Assembly (NCBI RefSeq): GCF_000004195.4
Contig: NC_030679.2
Span: 152,975,374-153,039,373 of the forward strand
Origin: Xenopus tropicalis
Taxonomy: Eukaryota; Chordata; Amphibia; Anura; Pipidae
Direction of reading: 5' to 3'
Length of the DNA: 64,000 nt
Position 1 is the stretch's first letter, and each line of letters opens with the position of its first letter. A program made the position numbers and the translations under genes. Shown piece by piece: positions 1 through 10,864 of the stretch. A model generated the notes under the pieces. That model did not search any database, was not told the origin of the DNA, and saw only the letters and a program-made list of their open reading frames with translations.

Positions 1-1534
1 CTAAGATATAATTACCCCTTATTGGGGCAGAACAGCCCTATTGGGTTTATTTCATGGTTAAATGATTCCCTTTTCTCTGTAATAATAAAACAGTACCTGT
101 ACTTGATCCCAACTAAGATATAATTACCCCTTATTGGGGCAGAACAGCCCTATTGGGTTTATTTAATGGTTAAATGATTCCCTTTTCTCTGTAATAATAA
201 AACAGTACCTGTACTTGATCCCAACTAAGATATAATTACCCCTTATTGGGGCAGAACAGCCCTATTGGGTTTATTTCATGGTTAAATGATTCCCTTTTCT
301 CTGTAATAATAAAACAGTACCTGTACTTGATCCCAACTAAGATATAATTACCCCTTATTGGGGCAGAACAGCCCTATTGGGTTTATTTAATGGTTAAATG
401 ATTCCCTTTTCTCTGTAATAATAAAACAGTACCTGTACTTGATCCCAACTAAGATATAATTACCCCTTATTGGGGCAGAACAGTCCTATTGGGTTTATTT
501 AATGGTTAAATGATTCCCTTTTCTCTGTAATAATAAAACAGTACCTGTACTTGATCCCAACTAAGATATAATTACCCCTTATTGGGGCAGAACAGCCCTA
601 TTGGGTTTATTTAATGGTTAAATGATTCCCTTTTCTCTGTAATAATAAAACAGTACCTGTACTTGATCCCAACTAAGATATAATTACCCCTTATTGGGGG
701 CAGAACAGTCCTATTGGGTTTATTTAATGGTTAAATGATTCCCTTTTCTCTGTAATAATAAAACAGTACCTGTACTTGATCCCAACTAAGATATAATTAC
801 CCCTTATTGGGGGCAGAACAGCCCTATTGGGTTTATTTAATGGTTAAATGATTCCCTTTTCTCTGTAATAATAAAACAGTACCTGTACTTGATCCCAACT
901 AAGATATAATTACCCCTTATTGGGGGCAGAACAGCCCTATTGGGTTTATTTAATGGTTAAATGATTCCCTTTTCTCTGTAATAATAAAACAGTACCTGTA
1001 CTTGATCCCAACTAAGATATAATTACCCCTTATTGGGGCAGAACAGTCCTATTGGGTTTATTTAATGGTTAAATGATTCCCTTTTCTCTGTAATAATAAA
1101 ACAGTACCTGTACTTGATCCCAACTAAGATATAATTACCCCTTATTGGGGCAGAACAGCCCTATTGGGTTTATTTAATGGTTAAATGATTCCCTTTTCTC
1201 TGTAATAATAAAACAGTACCTGTACTTGATCCCAACTAAGATATAATTACCCCTTATTGGGGGCAGAACAGTCCTATTGGGTTTATTTAATGGTTAAATG
1301 ATTCCCTTTTCTCTGTAATAATAAAACAGTACCTGTACTTGATCCCAACTAAGATATAATTACCCCTTATTGGGGGCAGAACAGCCCTATTGGGTTTATT
1401 TAATGGTTAAATGATTCCCTTTTCTCTGTAATAATAAAACAGTACCTGTACTTGATCCCAACTAAGATATAATTACCCCTTATTGGGGGCAGAACAGCCC
1501 TATTGGGTTTATTTAATGGTTAAATGATTCCCTT
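1..1534. repeat. 112-bp satellite array (about 13.7 copies)
   Basis: The unit starts ctaagatataattacccc and recurs at 1, 113, 225, 337 and onward with a 112-bp period. Some copies have one extra g, giving 113 bp. Copies differ at only a few positions (ttcatgg/ttaatgg, agcccta/agtccta). The array starts before the window and stops inside a unit at about 1534. The same satellite lies in reverse orientation at 52192-52614. No coding potential is seen. Confidence 0.97.
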
Positions 1535-1793
1535 CACTAGGTGGAACAGTATGTATGAGGATGTTGTTAAACTACACCTCCCACCGCCAGATGTAAAATA
1601 GTGATGGAAAAGAAGGACGCCAGGAGTATTTTTGAAACAAAGTGGAACTAACAAATTTTATTGCCCAATGCAGGGTAATCAATCCCCACGGTGCAGGTGG
1701 AATGGCAGGGGGCAAATAAAGGCACCAGATGTAGCAGAATCAGAACATTGCACCACTGTGGAGAGTAGTTGGTAAAAAATCTTTATCCTTAGG

Positions 1794-3777
1794 AAGGTGT
1801 ACAGTGGTACTGAGTACATCAGGCTACCATGCCAAAGTGTCCACACTGCTCAACGATTCAGACACATATGAGCAACTCAAGAGAGATCCAACAAACAACT
1901 ACAAGAAGAAGGTTATAGACTGCTTGCAGCACCTTGAGAAGGAAAAGGTCATCAGTCCAGCTTTGTACCGTCACCTTTACCCAGGCGAAGCCACTCCATG
2001 CCTATATGGACTCCCAAAAATACACAAAGAAGGAGCCCCTTTGAGGCCAATTGTCAGCAGCATTAACTGTGTGACTTATAACATTGCTAAATACGTGGCC
2101 AACATCTTAGCCCCCTTAGTTGGAAACACAGTACACCACATTCAGAACTCCATGGACTTTGTCAAAAAAGTGAAGGAGTTAAAGCTGGAGATCGATGATA
2201 CAATGGTGTCCTATGACGTAACATCTCTGTTCACATGCATACCCACTGCCGAGGCAATTGATACAGTGAGGAAACGGCTGAAACAAGACACCACCCTCAG
2301 CAGCAGAACAAAGCTGACCCCAGAACAAGTTTGTTCCTTACTGGACCTATGTCTCAATACCACTTACTTCAAGCACAAGGACGTTTTCTATAGACAAAAA
2401 CATGGCTGTGCCATGGGTTCACCTGTGTCTCCAATTGTAGCGAACCTTTACATGGAAGAAGTGGAAAAGAAAGCCCCGGACACCTTCAAGGGAACAACAC
2501 CAAGTCATTGGTTCAGATATGTGGATGACACCTGGGTCAAAATTAAAGAACGCGAGGTTCCAGCCTTCACCAAACACATAAACTCGGTGGACAAAAACAT
2601 CACGTTCACAAGGGAAGATGTGAAAGACAGCAAACTGGCTTTTTTGGACTGTGCTATAGTTATCAAAGAGGGGAGGGACCTGGATATTGAAGTATACAGG
2701 AAACCCACCCACACAGACCAGTACTTGCTGTTTGATTCCCACCACCCTTTGGAACATAAACTGGGTGTAATTAGGACTCTACATCATCGGGCTGAAACTG
2801 TGGCATCCAATGCAGAGGCTAAGGAGAAAGAATATAAACATCTAAAAGGAGCTCTGAAAACTTGTGGGTACCCAGACTGGGCCTTCATCAAAACCAAATC
2901 AAAGACCAACAGGAAGACCAGACCTACAAACAGAAGGGAGGAACACAGCAGGCGAAACAACATAGTCATCCCATATGTTGCTGGAACATCGGAAAAACTT
3001 AGGCGAATTTTCAACAAACATCGCATTCCTGTGTTTTTCAAACCCAGCAACACCCTGAGACAGAAGCTGGTGCACCCGAAAGACCCAACACCCAAGCACA
3101 TGGGGAGTAATGTGGTCTATGCCCCCCAGTGTAGTGAAGAGTGCTCAGACTTATACATTGGGGAGACAAAACAACCTCTCTGAAAGAGAATGGCCCAACA
3201 TAGGCGGGCAAACTCCTCAGGACAAGACTCAGCGGTCTATCTACACCTCAAAGAAAAAGGTCACTCTTTTGAGGACAGTAACGTGCATATTTTGGACCGA
3301 GAGGACAGATGGTTGGAAAGAGGCCATTTATACCAGCCTGGAAAAACCATCCCTGAACAGAGGAGGGGGCCTGCGACACCGCTTGTCACCAACATACAAT
3401 GGCGCGGTGACATCCTTACCCCGGCAGTTTCACAACAGTTCACACTTCCAGTCATGTACTTTGAAGGATTAACCCCTTCATCAATGAGAATCTTGGTACC
3501 ATTGTGATTGGATCATACCTTCTTACACCTGTCAGTTTCAGCTAACACCTAACTGAACAAGTTCAATGGAACCATTGTGATTGGATGTCTGTGACTCTAC
3601 TACCATCAAGGGTTAAATACCGGGGAATTCCCTACCAGTCATTTGAACTGAAGAAGCCACTCGGATGAGGGGTGAAAAGTTTTCAAGAAAAACTCAGAAA
3701 AGTCCAGTTGTTTTAGACTTAATTCTACTAGATACTGTATATCATGACCTGGATGAATGAGAATCTTCATAGACATA
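1794..3777 (+). mobile_element. 5'-truncated Penelope-like retroelement with 12-bp TSD
   Basis: The insertion lies between two perfect copies of tttatccttagg (1782-1793 and 3778-3789), a 12-bp target-site duplication. It carries a reverse transcriptase followed by a GIY-YIG endonuclease, the order typical of endonuclease-bearing Penelope-like elements. Homology starts inside the N-terminal RT region, so the 5' end was lost, as is common for these elements. The 3' noncoding tail (about 3510-3777) includes a hammerhead-like core near 3664-3679. The 247 bp between the satellite and the left TSD (1535-1781) hold nothing I recognise. Confidence 0.9.
1795..3460 (+). pseudogene. Penelope-like RT plus GIY-YIG endonuclease, disabled
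   Basis: One frame runs open from the truncated 5' end to a TGA at 3181-3183. It shows RT motifs in order: LYGLPKIHK, RPIVSS, SYDVTSLFT, GCAMGSPVSP, and the catalytic YVDD at 2518-2529. A cysteine-bearing linker (APQCSEECSD) leads into the endonuclease motif LYIGE at 3151-3165. The TGA sits nine codons after the LYI and is probably a CpG-decay change from CGA. Coding similarity continues in the same frame to about 3320, then moves to another frame (KEAIYTSLEKPSLNRGGG), so a small indel also occurred. No genuine start codon is present because the 5' part is missing. Family: Penelope/Neptune-type; the exact subfamily is not assigned. It has two breaks plus the truncation, so it is dead. Confidence 0.88.
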
Positions 3778-3789
3778 TTTATCCTTAGG

Positions 3790-6491
3790 GTTCCCACCAT
3801 AATGGGGCGGATCCCATACAGCAGGGGTGGGTCAGGGAGGAGTCTGTGCCTGATACCCCTGTCAGTACTGTGGCCCCTACACTAAGGGATCCAGATCCCA
3901 TACAGCAGGGGTGGGTCAGGGAGGGGTCTGTGCCTGATACCCCTGTCAGTACTGTGGCCCCTACACTAAGGGATCCAGATCCCATACAGCAGGGGTGGGT
4001 CAGGGAGGGGTCTGTGCCCGATACCCCTGTCAGTACTGGGGCCCCTACACTAAGGGATCCAGATCCCATACAGCAGGGGTGGGTCAGGGAGGGGTCTGTG
4101 CCTGATACCCCTGTCAGTACTGTGGCCCCTACACTAAGGGATCCGGATCCCATACAGCAGGGGTGGGTCAGGGAGGAGTCTGTGCCTGATACCCCTGTCA
4201 GTACTGTGGCCCCTACACTAAGGGATCCGGATCCCATACAGCAGGGGTGGGTCAGGGAGGAGTCTGTGCCTGATACCCCTGTCAGTACTGTGGCCCCTAC
4301 ACTAAGGGATCCGGATCCCATACAGCAGGGGTGGGTCAGGGAGGGGTCTGTGCCTGATACCCCTGTCAGTACTGTGGCCCCTACACTAAGGGATCCGGAT
4401 CCCATACAGCAGGGGTGGGTCAGGGAGGGGCCTGTGCCTGATACCCCTGTCAGTACTGTGGCCCCTACACTAAGGGATCCGGATCCCATACAGCAGGGGT
4501 GGGTCAGGGAGGAGTCTGTGCCTGATACCCCTGTCAGTACTGTGGCCCCTACACTAAGGGATCCGGATCCCATACAGCAGGGGTGGGTCAGGGAGGGGCC
4601 TGTGCCTGATACCCCTGTCAGTACTGTGGCCCCTACACTAAGGGATCCGGATCCCATACAGCAGGGGTGGGTCAGGGAGGGGCCTGTGCCTGATACCCCT
4701 GTCAGTACTGTGGCCCCTACACTAAGGGATCCGGATCCCATACAGCAGGGGTGGGTCAGGGAGGGGCCTGTGCCTGATACCCCTGTCAGTACTGTGGCCC
4801 CTACACTAAGGGATCCGGATCCCATACAGCAGGGGTGGGTCAGGGAGGGGTCTGTGCCTGATACCCCTGTCAGTACTGTGGCCCCTACACTAAGGGATCC
4901 GGATCCCATACAGCAGGGGTGGGTCAGGGAGGGGTCTGTGCCTGATACCCCTGTCAGTACTGTGGCCCCTACACTAAGGGATCCGGATCCCATACAGCAG
5001 GGGTGGGTCAGGGAGGGGTCTGTGCCTGATACCCCTGTCAGTACTGTGGCCCCTACACTAAGGGATCCGGATCCCATACAGCAGGGGTGGGTCAGGGAGG
5101 GGTCTGTGCCTGATACCCCTGTCAGTACTGTGGCCCCTACACTAAGGGATCTGGATCCCATACAGCAGGGGTGGGTCAGGGAGGGGTCTGTGCCTGATAC
5201 CCCTGTCAGTACTGTGGCCCCTACACTAAGGGATCCGGATCCCATACAGCAGGGGTGGGTCAGGGAGGGGTCTGTGCCTGATACCCCTGTCAGTACTGTG
5301 GCCCCTACACTAAGGGATCCGGATCCCATACAGCAGGGGTGGGTCAGGGAGGAGTCTGTGCCTGATACCCCTGTCAGTACTGTGGCCCCTACACTAAGGG
5401 ATCCGGATCCCATACAGCAGGGGTGGGTCAGGGAGGAGACTGTGCCTGATACCCCTGTCAGTACTGTGGCCCCTACACTAAGGGATCCGGATCCCATACA
5501 GCAGGGGTGGGTCAGGGAGGGGTCTGTGCCCAATACCCCTGTGAGTACTGTGGCCCCTACACTAAGGGATCCGGATCCCATACAGCAGGGGTGGGTCAGG
5601 GAGGGGTCTGTGCCCAATACCCCTGTCAGTACTGTGGCCCCTACACTAAGGGATCCGGATCCCATACAGCAGGGGTGGGTCAGGGAGGAGACTGTGCCTG
5701 ATACCCCTGTCAGTACTGTGGCCCCTACACTAAGGGATCCGGATCCCATACAGCAGGGGTGGGTCAGGGAGGAGTCTGTGCCTGATACCCCTGTCAGTAC
5801 TGTGGCCCCTACACTAAGGGATCCGGATCCCATACAGCAGGGGTGGGTCAGGGAGGAGTCTGTGCCTGATACCCCTGTCAGTACTGTGGCCCCTACACTA
5901 AGGGATCCGGATCCCATACAGCAGGGGTGGGTCAGGGAGGAGACTGTGCCTGATACCCCTGTCAGTACTGTGGCCCCTACACTAAGGGATCCGGATCCCA
6001 TACAGCAGGGGTGGGTCAGGGAGGGGTCTGTGCCCGATACCCCTGTCAGTACTGTGGCCCCTACACTAAGGGATCCGGATCCCATACAGCAGGGGTGGGT
6101 CAGGGAGGAGACTGTGCCTGATACCCCTGTCAGTACTGTGGCCCCTACACTAAGGGATCCGGATCCCATACAGCAGGGGTGGGTAAAGGAAGGGGTCTGT
6201 GCCTGATACCCCTGTCAGTACTGTGGCCCCTACACTAAGGGATCTGGATCCCATACAGCAGGGGTGGGTCAGGGAGGGGTCTGTGCCTGATACCCCTGTC
6301 AGTACTGGGGCCCCTACACTAAGGGATCCGGATCCCATACAGCAGGGGTGGGTCAGGGAGGGGTCTGTGCCTGATACCCCTGTCAGTACTGTGGCCCCTA
6401 CACTAAGGGATCCAGATCCCATACAGCAGGGGTGGGTCAGGGAGGAGTCTGTGCCTGATACCCCTGTCAGTACTGTGGCCCCTACACTAAG
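3790..6491. repeat. 84-bp minisatellite, about 32 copies, open on both strands
   Basis: The unit contains ggatccggatcccatacag and gtcagtactgtggcccc, with an 84-bp period. Since 84 is 3 x 28, any stop-free frame stays open along the array. Hence a 786-codon frame on + and a 794-codon frame on - cover the same DNA, repeating 28-residue units (DTPVSTVAPTLRDPDPIQQG and GSLSVGATVLTGVSGT cores). A single-base irregularity near 6184 (gggtaaaggaagg) shifts both frames. There is no signal peptide, splice context or codon constraint to suggest a protein. It starts exactly where the PLE's right TSD ends. Confidence 0.93.
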
Positions 6492-6565
6492 GCAGCAGAG
6501 CCTGTAAGGAGAATACTCCCCCCTATCTCTCCTTGTTGGAGCCACAAAGCTGCTCTTTATAACTA

Positions 6566-7714
6566 CCGTATATACTCGAGTATAAGCCGAGTTTTTCAGC
6601 ACACAAAATGTGCTGAAAAATGGACCCTCGGCTTATACTCGAGTCCCAGACCCAATGCTAGCAAATCCTGCTGCCCCAGCCAACCCTATAGCGATTCCCA
6701 CAGCCCCCACCATCTCTATAGCCCACACGCACAGCACGGACAGTCTCTCAAAAAGAAACAAGTCAGTCTTACACAGTGGCCAATTTAAAGTTCCTTCAGT
6801 CCCAGTTAATGTCGCTCTCAGCATGTCGGCTTCCCACAGAAGCGTAGCGCTGTGATAGGAACCGCTGATTGCCTGAGTAATCCACAAGACCTTCTACCTG
6901 TTGGTGCGCTCCACAGTGGCGCCTGGGGCGGAAGTGACGTCACGCGCCCCTTCAGGTTGTCATGGCCTCGTCTTCCACACAGTCACATAGATATACTGTC
7001 TATCTATCTATATAGATAGACAGTATATCTATGTGACTGTGTGGAAGACGAGGCCATGACAACCTGAAGGGGCGCGTGACGCCATGACAACCTGAAGGGG
7101 CGCGTGACGTCACTTCCGCCCCAGGCGCCACTGTGGAGAGCACCAACAGGTAGCAGGCTAATGTAGAAGGTGGTTCCTATCACAGCGCTACGCTTCTGTG
7201 GGAAGCCGACATGCTGAGAGCGACATTAACTGGGACTGAAGGAACTTTAAATCGGCCACTGTGTAAGACTGACTTGTTTCGTTTTGAGAGACTGTCCGTG
7301 CTGTGCGTGTGGGCTATAGAGATGGTGGGGGCTGCGGGAATCGCTACAGGGTTGGCGGGGGCAGTATATAACTTTTCCCATTACTGTACATGTGACATAT
7401 TACATACATTACATATATATAATACTGTAGTATATATTTCCTATAGATCCTAATTATAGTTAATCATAATTGATTGAAGTTAAACACATATTATGTGTTT
7501 AACTTCAGTCAATCAATAATTACCTATAATTAGTACCTAAGTACAGTATTTCCCATTATTATCAATACTGATCAGGTATATCCATTTCATGTGATCAGCT
7601 ACTGCATTTCCCACCCTAGGCTTATACTCGAGTCAATAGGCTTTTCCAGTTTTCTTAGGTAAAATTAGGTACCTCGGCTTATATTCGGATCGGCTTATAC
7701 TCGAGTATATACGG
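6566..7714. mobile_element. TIR element A (ccgtatatactcgagtataa ends), TA target
   Basis: The left end ccgtatatactcgagtataa and the right end ttatactcgagtatatacgg are inverted repeats, flanked by TA at 6564-6565 and 7715-7716. This is the signature of a Tc1/mariner-superfamily non-autonomous element. It encodes no transposase. The interior holds a long inverted repeat (6655-7365) and an AT-rich hairpin near 7470-7530 (ttgaagttaaacacata and its complement). A second element with the same ends but other contents is at 36163-37352. The 74 bp between the 84-bp array and this element are unassigned. Confidence 0.82.
6655..7365. repeat. Long imperfect inverted repeat inside element A
   Basis: Two arms of roughly 340-360 bp (about 6655-7000 and 7005-7365) are reverse complements around a centre at ctatctatctatatagatag (about 7000). 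The right arm carries an extra tandem copy of a ~30-bp block (gccatgacaacctgaagggg near 7040 and 7071). Both arms encode the same 50-odd codon open stretch (MLRATLTGTEGTLN...), which is a symmetry effect and not two genes. Read-through transcription would give a hairpin of about 340 bp. Confidence 0.85.
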
Positions 7715-7716
7715 TA

Positions 7717-8510
7717 TATCTAACCTGGCCCTCCTAGAAAGTGCTATTATATATATATATTTATCCTGCACTTACTAATCCTTGGGGTTCATGGGGTCCC
7801 TGCTCCCCGACTTTACTAGAGGTACTGGTCCATCTGGGGCAGAACACTTCTGGGCTGTGTTTATCCTACACACTCTGTGGAACATTCACTTGGTTCAACA
7901 GACGCAGCCAAAGAGGAAGATCCACCCAAAGTTACAATTTTATATTACAGGAAGTTGTCATAAACCTTATGGGCCAATAAAGTAGAATATACAAATAGTA
8001 AAATAGATACATGGGTCTCTGCCCAGTAACAGTGTAAAGCTATAGGGATGGTTAACCCCATAGGTGCCTTATTATTATTATGTTATATTGTTGTTCTTAC
8101 CTGACTGGGGCAGTAGGCGGAATAGTTCTGCAATGTACTGGGAAACCCCATATAAATCAATACCTTGAGGAAAGGTCAAGTTGGACCTGAAACATTGCGA
8201 CTGTTACTGATCAGAACCATTTCCGTCTACTAAAAGCTTTTTATTTTGCACATTTACTGGTTGCTATTTGCTTCACACTATAGGGCCACACCCAGACCCT
8301 ACTATATGTATTAAACATACATTGAAGTTCCGTGACAATTCGTTGGTCATCATTTCAGATCTAATTATTTGTCTTTTGAGTCTCTCTCTCTAACCTTCAG
8401 CCTGGTTGGTTGGGCCAGTAACACCGGAGAGCCGATTGGTTCCTAGGCTTGATTTAGAACCAGGAATTTTCCTACTTCTATTAATACTTTACCGACTGGG
8501 AGGAACGTCT
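7717..8510. other. OR1 3' flank; no gene, one possible PLE-tail relic
   Basis: No coding region is supported. The stretch 8163-8215 (ttgaggaaaggtcaagttgg followed by acctgaaacattgcgac) resembles the hammerhead-derived tail common in Penelope-like elements, but the core is degraded and the match is weak. The rest is unassigned. It would contain the 3' UTR of OR1; I see no clear AATAAA on the coding strand close to the stop. Confidence 0.4.
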
Positions 8511-9455
8511 TTAAAGGTATCTCCTTTGATGCTTGAGTGTCTCCAACTTTTTAAAAGCTTCTTTGATGTCCTTGTTCCTCAAGCTGTAAATCAGTGGGTT
8601 CCCCATGGGAATCACTACCGTGTAGAACAGGGAGAGAACTTTGCTTGTGGTCTTGGTTTCTCTTCTGGATGGAGCCAAATAAATAGCAATGAGAGTCCCA
8701 TAAAACATGGAGACCACGGCCAAGTGGGAGCTGCAGGTGGAGAAGGCTTTTTGCCTCCCGGTATGGGACACTATCTTTAGGATTGCATGGGCAATACACA
8801 TATATGATACAGTGATGAGTACGACAGGGAAAACGATGACTGGGATAGACAATGAAATAACTTCTATTTGCACTAAGAAGGTATCTGAGCAAGAAAGTTG
8901 TAGAACAGGATCCAGATCACAGAAAAAATGGTTGATGTTTTTATTGTCACAGAACTGTAGGGTCCGTAGCAGATTGACAGTGACCAATGCGGAGCTGAGA
9001 CTGACAGTCCATGATATGAGAATGAATGTAACACAAACCCTGTGGGACATTATAGAAGTATATCTCAGGGGGATGCAGATGGCCACGTATCTGTCATAGG
9101 CCATTACTGCTAGGAGCAAACACTCAAAGGCTTCCAGCACACAGAACAAATAAAACTCCATGAAACACCCAACAAGAGACACTGTGGCCCCATTATGAAT
9201 CACAGTTAGGAGTAGGGTGGGGACAATATTTGAGGACTCCAGAAGGTCAGTGAGGGACAGCTGCTGGAGAAAGAAGTACATGGGGGAGTGGAGGTTCCGG
9301 CTGAAGGCCACCAACACTATGATGAGGACGTTCTCCCAAACTGTCAGAATGTAAATCAGAAGGAACAGAGAGAACAGGGGAACCTTGAAGTTGTGGAGAT
9401 TCTGAAATCCCAAGAGAACAATCTCACTGACCCACGTCTGGTTCTTCGGGAACAT
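8511..9455 (-). CDS. Olfactory receptor 1 (7TM GPCR), intact, 314 aa
   Basis: This is an odorant receptor of the rhodopsin-like GPCR family, expected in the cilia membrane of olfactory neurons and coupled to Golf. Visible landmarks: N-glycosylation site NQT near residue 5, TM1 VPLFSLFLLIYILTVWENV, PMYFFLQQLSLTD at the TM2 start, MAYDRYVAIC ending TM3, KAFSTCSSHL entering TM6, and NPLIYSLRNKDIKEAF after TM7. The length is normal for an OR. I start at the ATG at 9455 because a pyrimidine-rich acceptor (tttcctttcaag) ends three bases before it; an in-frame ATG at 9473 lies upstream within the presumed intron. It is the most divergent of the six in ECL2-TM5 (LRTLQFCDNKNINHFFCDLD). The 5' unit lies at 10135-10864. 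No ligand can be inferred. Confidence 0.95.
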   Translation of the reverse strand: MFPKNQTWVSEIVLLGFQNLHNFKVPLFSLFLLIYILTVWENVLIIVLVAFSRNLHSPMYFFLQQLSLTDLLESSNIVPTLLLTVIHNGATVSLVGCFMEFYLFCVLEAFECLLLAVMAYDRYVAICIPLRYTSIMSHRVCVTFILISWTVSLSSALVTVNLLRTLQFCDNKNINHFFCDLDPVLQLSCSDTFLVQIEVISLSIPVIVFPVVLITVSYMCIAHAILKIVSHTGRQKAFSTCSSHLAVVSMFYGTLIAIYLAPSRRETKTTSKVLSLFYTVVIPMGNPLIYSLRNKDIKEAFKKLETLKHQRRYL

Positions 9456-10134
9456 TTTCTTGAAAGGAAACATTTCTCAAGAGTGAATTTTATTCCAGCC
9501 TACACGTTTCTTTCTACAGAAATTCTTTCTACACCACCTCGAGTGATACTTACACACCCCCAGGCCCCACTTTTCCAAGTTCTGATTTGTTGTTGAGAAT
9601 TTTCAGCCCAACTCACTATGGGGAGGTCAAGATGATGGGCTGCTGGATGTTTGCGTTGTTGGGGCCCCCTGCCTGTTTGCTCCTTGTCATTGGTCGAGTA
9701 ACATGAGTTGTAAATAACATGAATGATTCATACATTTTACACATTTTAGGAGAAGGGAAATCGGAAATCAAAGGAATGAAATATTCCTGACTAATCAATT
9801 CTGCCTCGAAAACAACCAAAGTCTTTTCAAACACAACTAAATTCTCTCCCAACATCACTGGAAAAACCCATAAATGATGGCAGTAAAGAAACATTATCAT
9901 TCAGATCAAATTCAGCCTCATTTCTTGGCCTTAAGGGTAAGTAACACCCACCTTTCATGTTGAATTTTATGCTACAGATCCTGGTTCAAATCCACTTGAG
10001 GAAATCTTGAGATCCCAGACAGATCTGATGGATTCTTTAACTGATGTCAAACTTCTGTTTTTGAATTAAAGAACCAGATGAGTAAACACTTACCATTCAA
10101 TATTTTACTAATAGTGAAAACAGTTAAATTGCAA
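9456..10134 (-). other. Presumed last 5' intron of OR1
   Basis: This lies between the OR1 coding exon and its 180-bp array. It starts (coding sense) after the array and ends with the acceptor tttcctttcaag at 9459-9470. No exon, repeat family or RNA gene is recognised inside. The untranslated exon seen in the OR2-OR4 units is not evident here. Confidence 0.45.
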
Positions 10135-10750
10135 TCAAATCACTTTACAGGAAAGATGTTCTTGGGGGAATATTCTACTGATTTGCCCCTACCAGAACCG
10201 CCCCAGATACTGTGGAACCATAGGAAGATGCCCTCATGAGCTTCTCCCAATGTGTAACCTGCTCTGCATTTCTCCTGCCATTTTGCTAACACAATCCCAA
10301 CCATTTCTTTCCAATCAAATCACTTTACAGGAAAGATGTTCTTGGGGGAATATTCTACTGATTTGCCCCTACCAGAACCGCCCCAGATACTGTGGAACCA
10401 TAGGAAGATGCCCCCATGAGCTTCTCCCAATGTGTAACCTGCTCTGCATTTCTCCTGCCATTTTGCTAACACAATCCCAACCATTTCTTTCCAATCAAAT
10501 CACTTTACAGGAAAGATGTTCTTGGGGGAATATTCTACTGATTTGCCCCTACCAGAACCGCCCCAGATACTGTGGAACCATAGGAAGATGCCCCCATGAG
10601 CTTCTCCCAATGTGTAACCTGCTCTGCATTTCTCCTGCCATTTTGCTAACACAATCCCAACCATTTCTTTCCAATCAAATCCCTTTACAGGAAAGATGTT
10701 CTTTGGGGGAATATTCTACTGATTTGCACCTACCAGAACCGCCCCAGATA
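10135..10750 (-). repeat. 180-bp OR-associated array A1 (about 3.4 copies)
   Basis: The 180-bp unit contains (on +) cactttacaggaaagatgtt, gatactgtggaaccatagga and gtgtaacctgctctgcattt. It is 3 x 60 bp and open on +, but the open frame is a periodicity effect. In OR coding sense each unit has gaatattcccccaagaac, whose tcccccaag core resembles an Olf1/EBF (O/E) half-site, and a donor-like ctg|gtaggg. It abuts the promoter block at its distal end. Confidence 0.92.
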
Positions 10751-10864
10751 CTGACTGGGCAGGGAAGAACAGATCTCCTTTTATTACCCGGTGCCAGTAA
10801 CCCCCACAGCTGGGAAACCTACTGGGGAATCTCCGGGAGACTCAGGGGTTTGGGCTAATTAACT
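10750..10864 (-). promoter_or_regulatory. Putative OR1 promoter block P1
   Basis: In coding sense, TAATTA (10861-10856) lies about 70 bp upstream of a TATA-like taataaaagg (10786-10777). An E-box cagctg and a near-palindrome tctcccggaga lie between them. The same block recurs 5' of all six ORs in this window. The predicted start of transcription falls around 10750, at the array junction. Promoter function is inference from conservation, position and known OR promoter logic (homeodomain plus O/E sites). Confidence 0.6.

Noticed and set aside
3785..6206. Two very long ORFs (about 790 codons) on opposite strands
   Set aside because: Both are products of an 84-bp stop-free tandem repeat. There is no start context, signal, splice structure or coding bias.
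6610..7453. Two similar small proteins in TIR element A
   Set aside because: They are the two arms of one inverted repeat read on opposite strands.
8406..9596. Open frames on the + strand over each OR (for example METTAKWELQVEKAF...)
   Set aside because: Antisense shadows of conserved OR codons, repeated at every OR copy.
10250..10858. Repeated 60-residue ORF (MCNLLCISPAILL...) in all six 180-bp arrays
   Set aside because: The period is 180 bp, so any open frame persists. It is antisense to the OR transcription unit, and junction copies break it.
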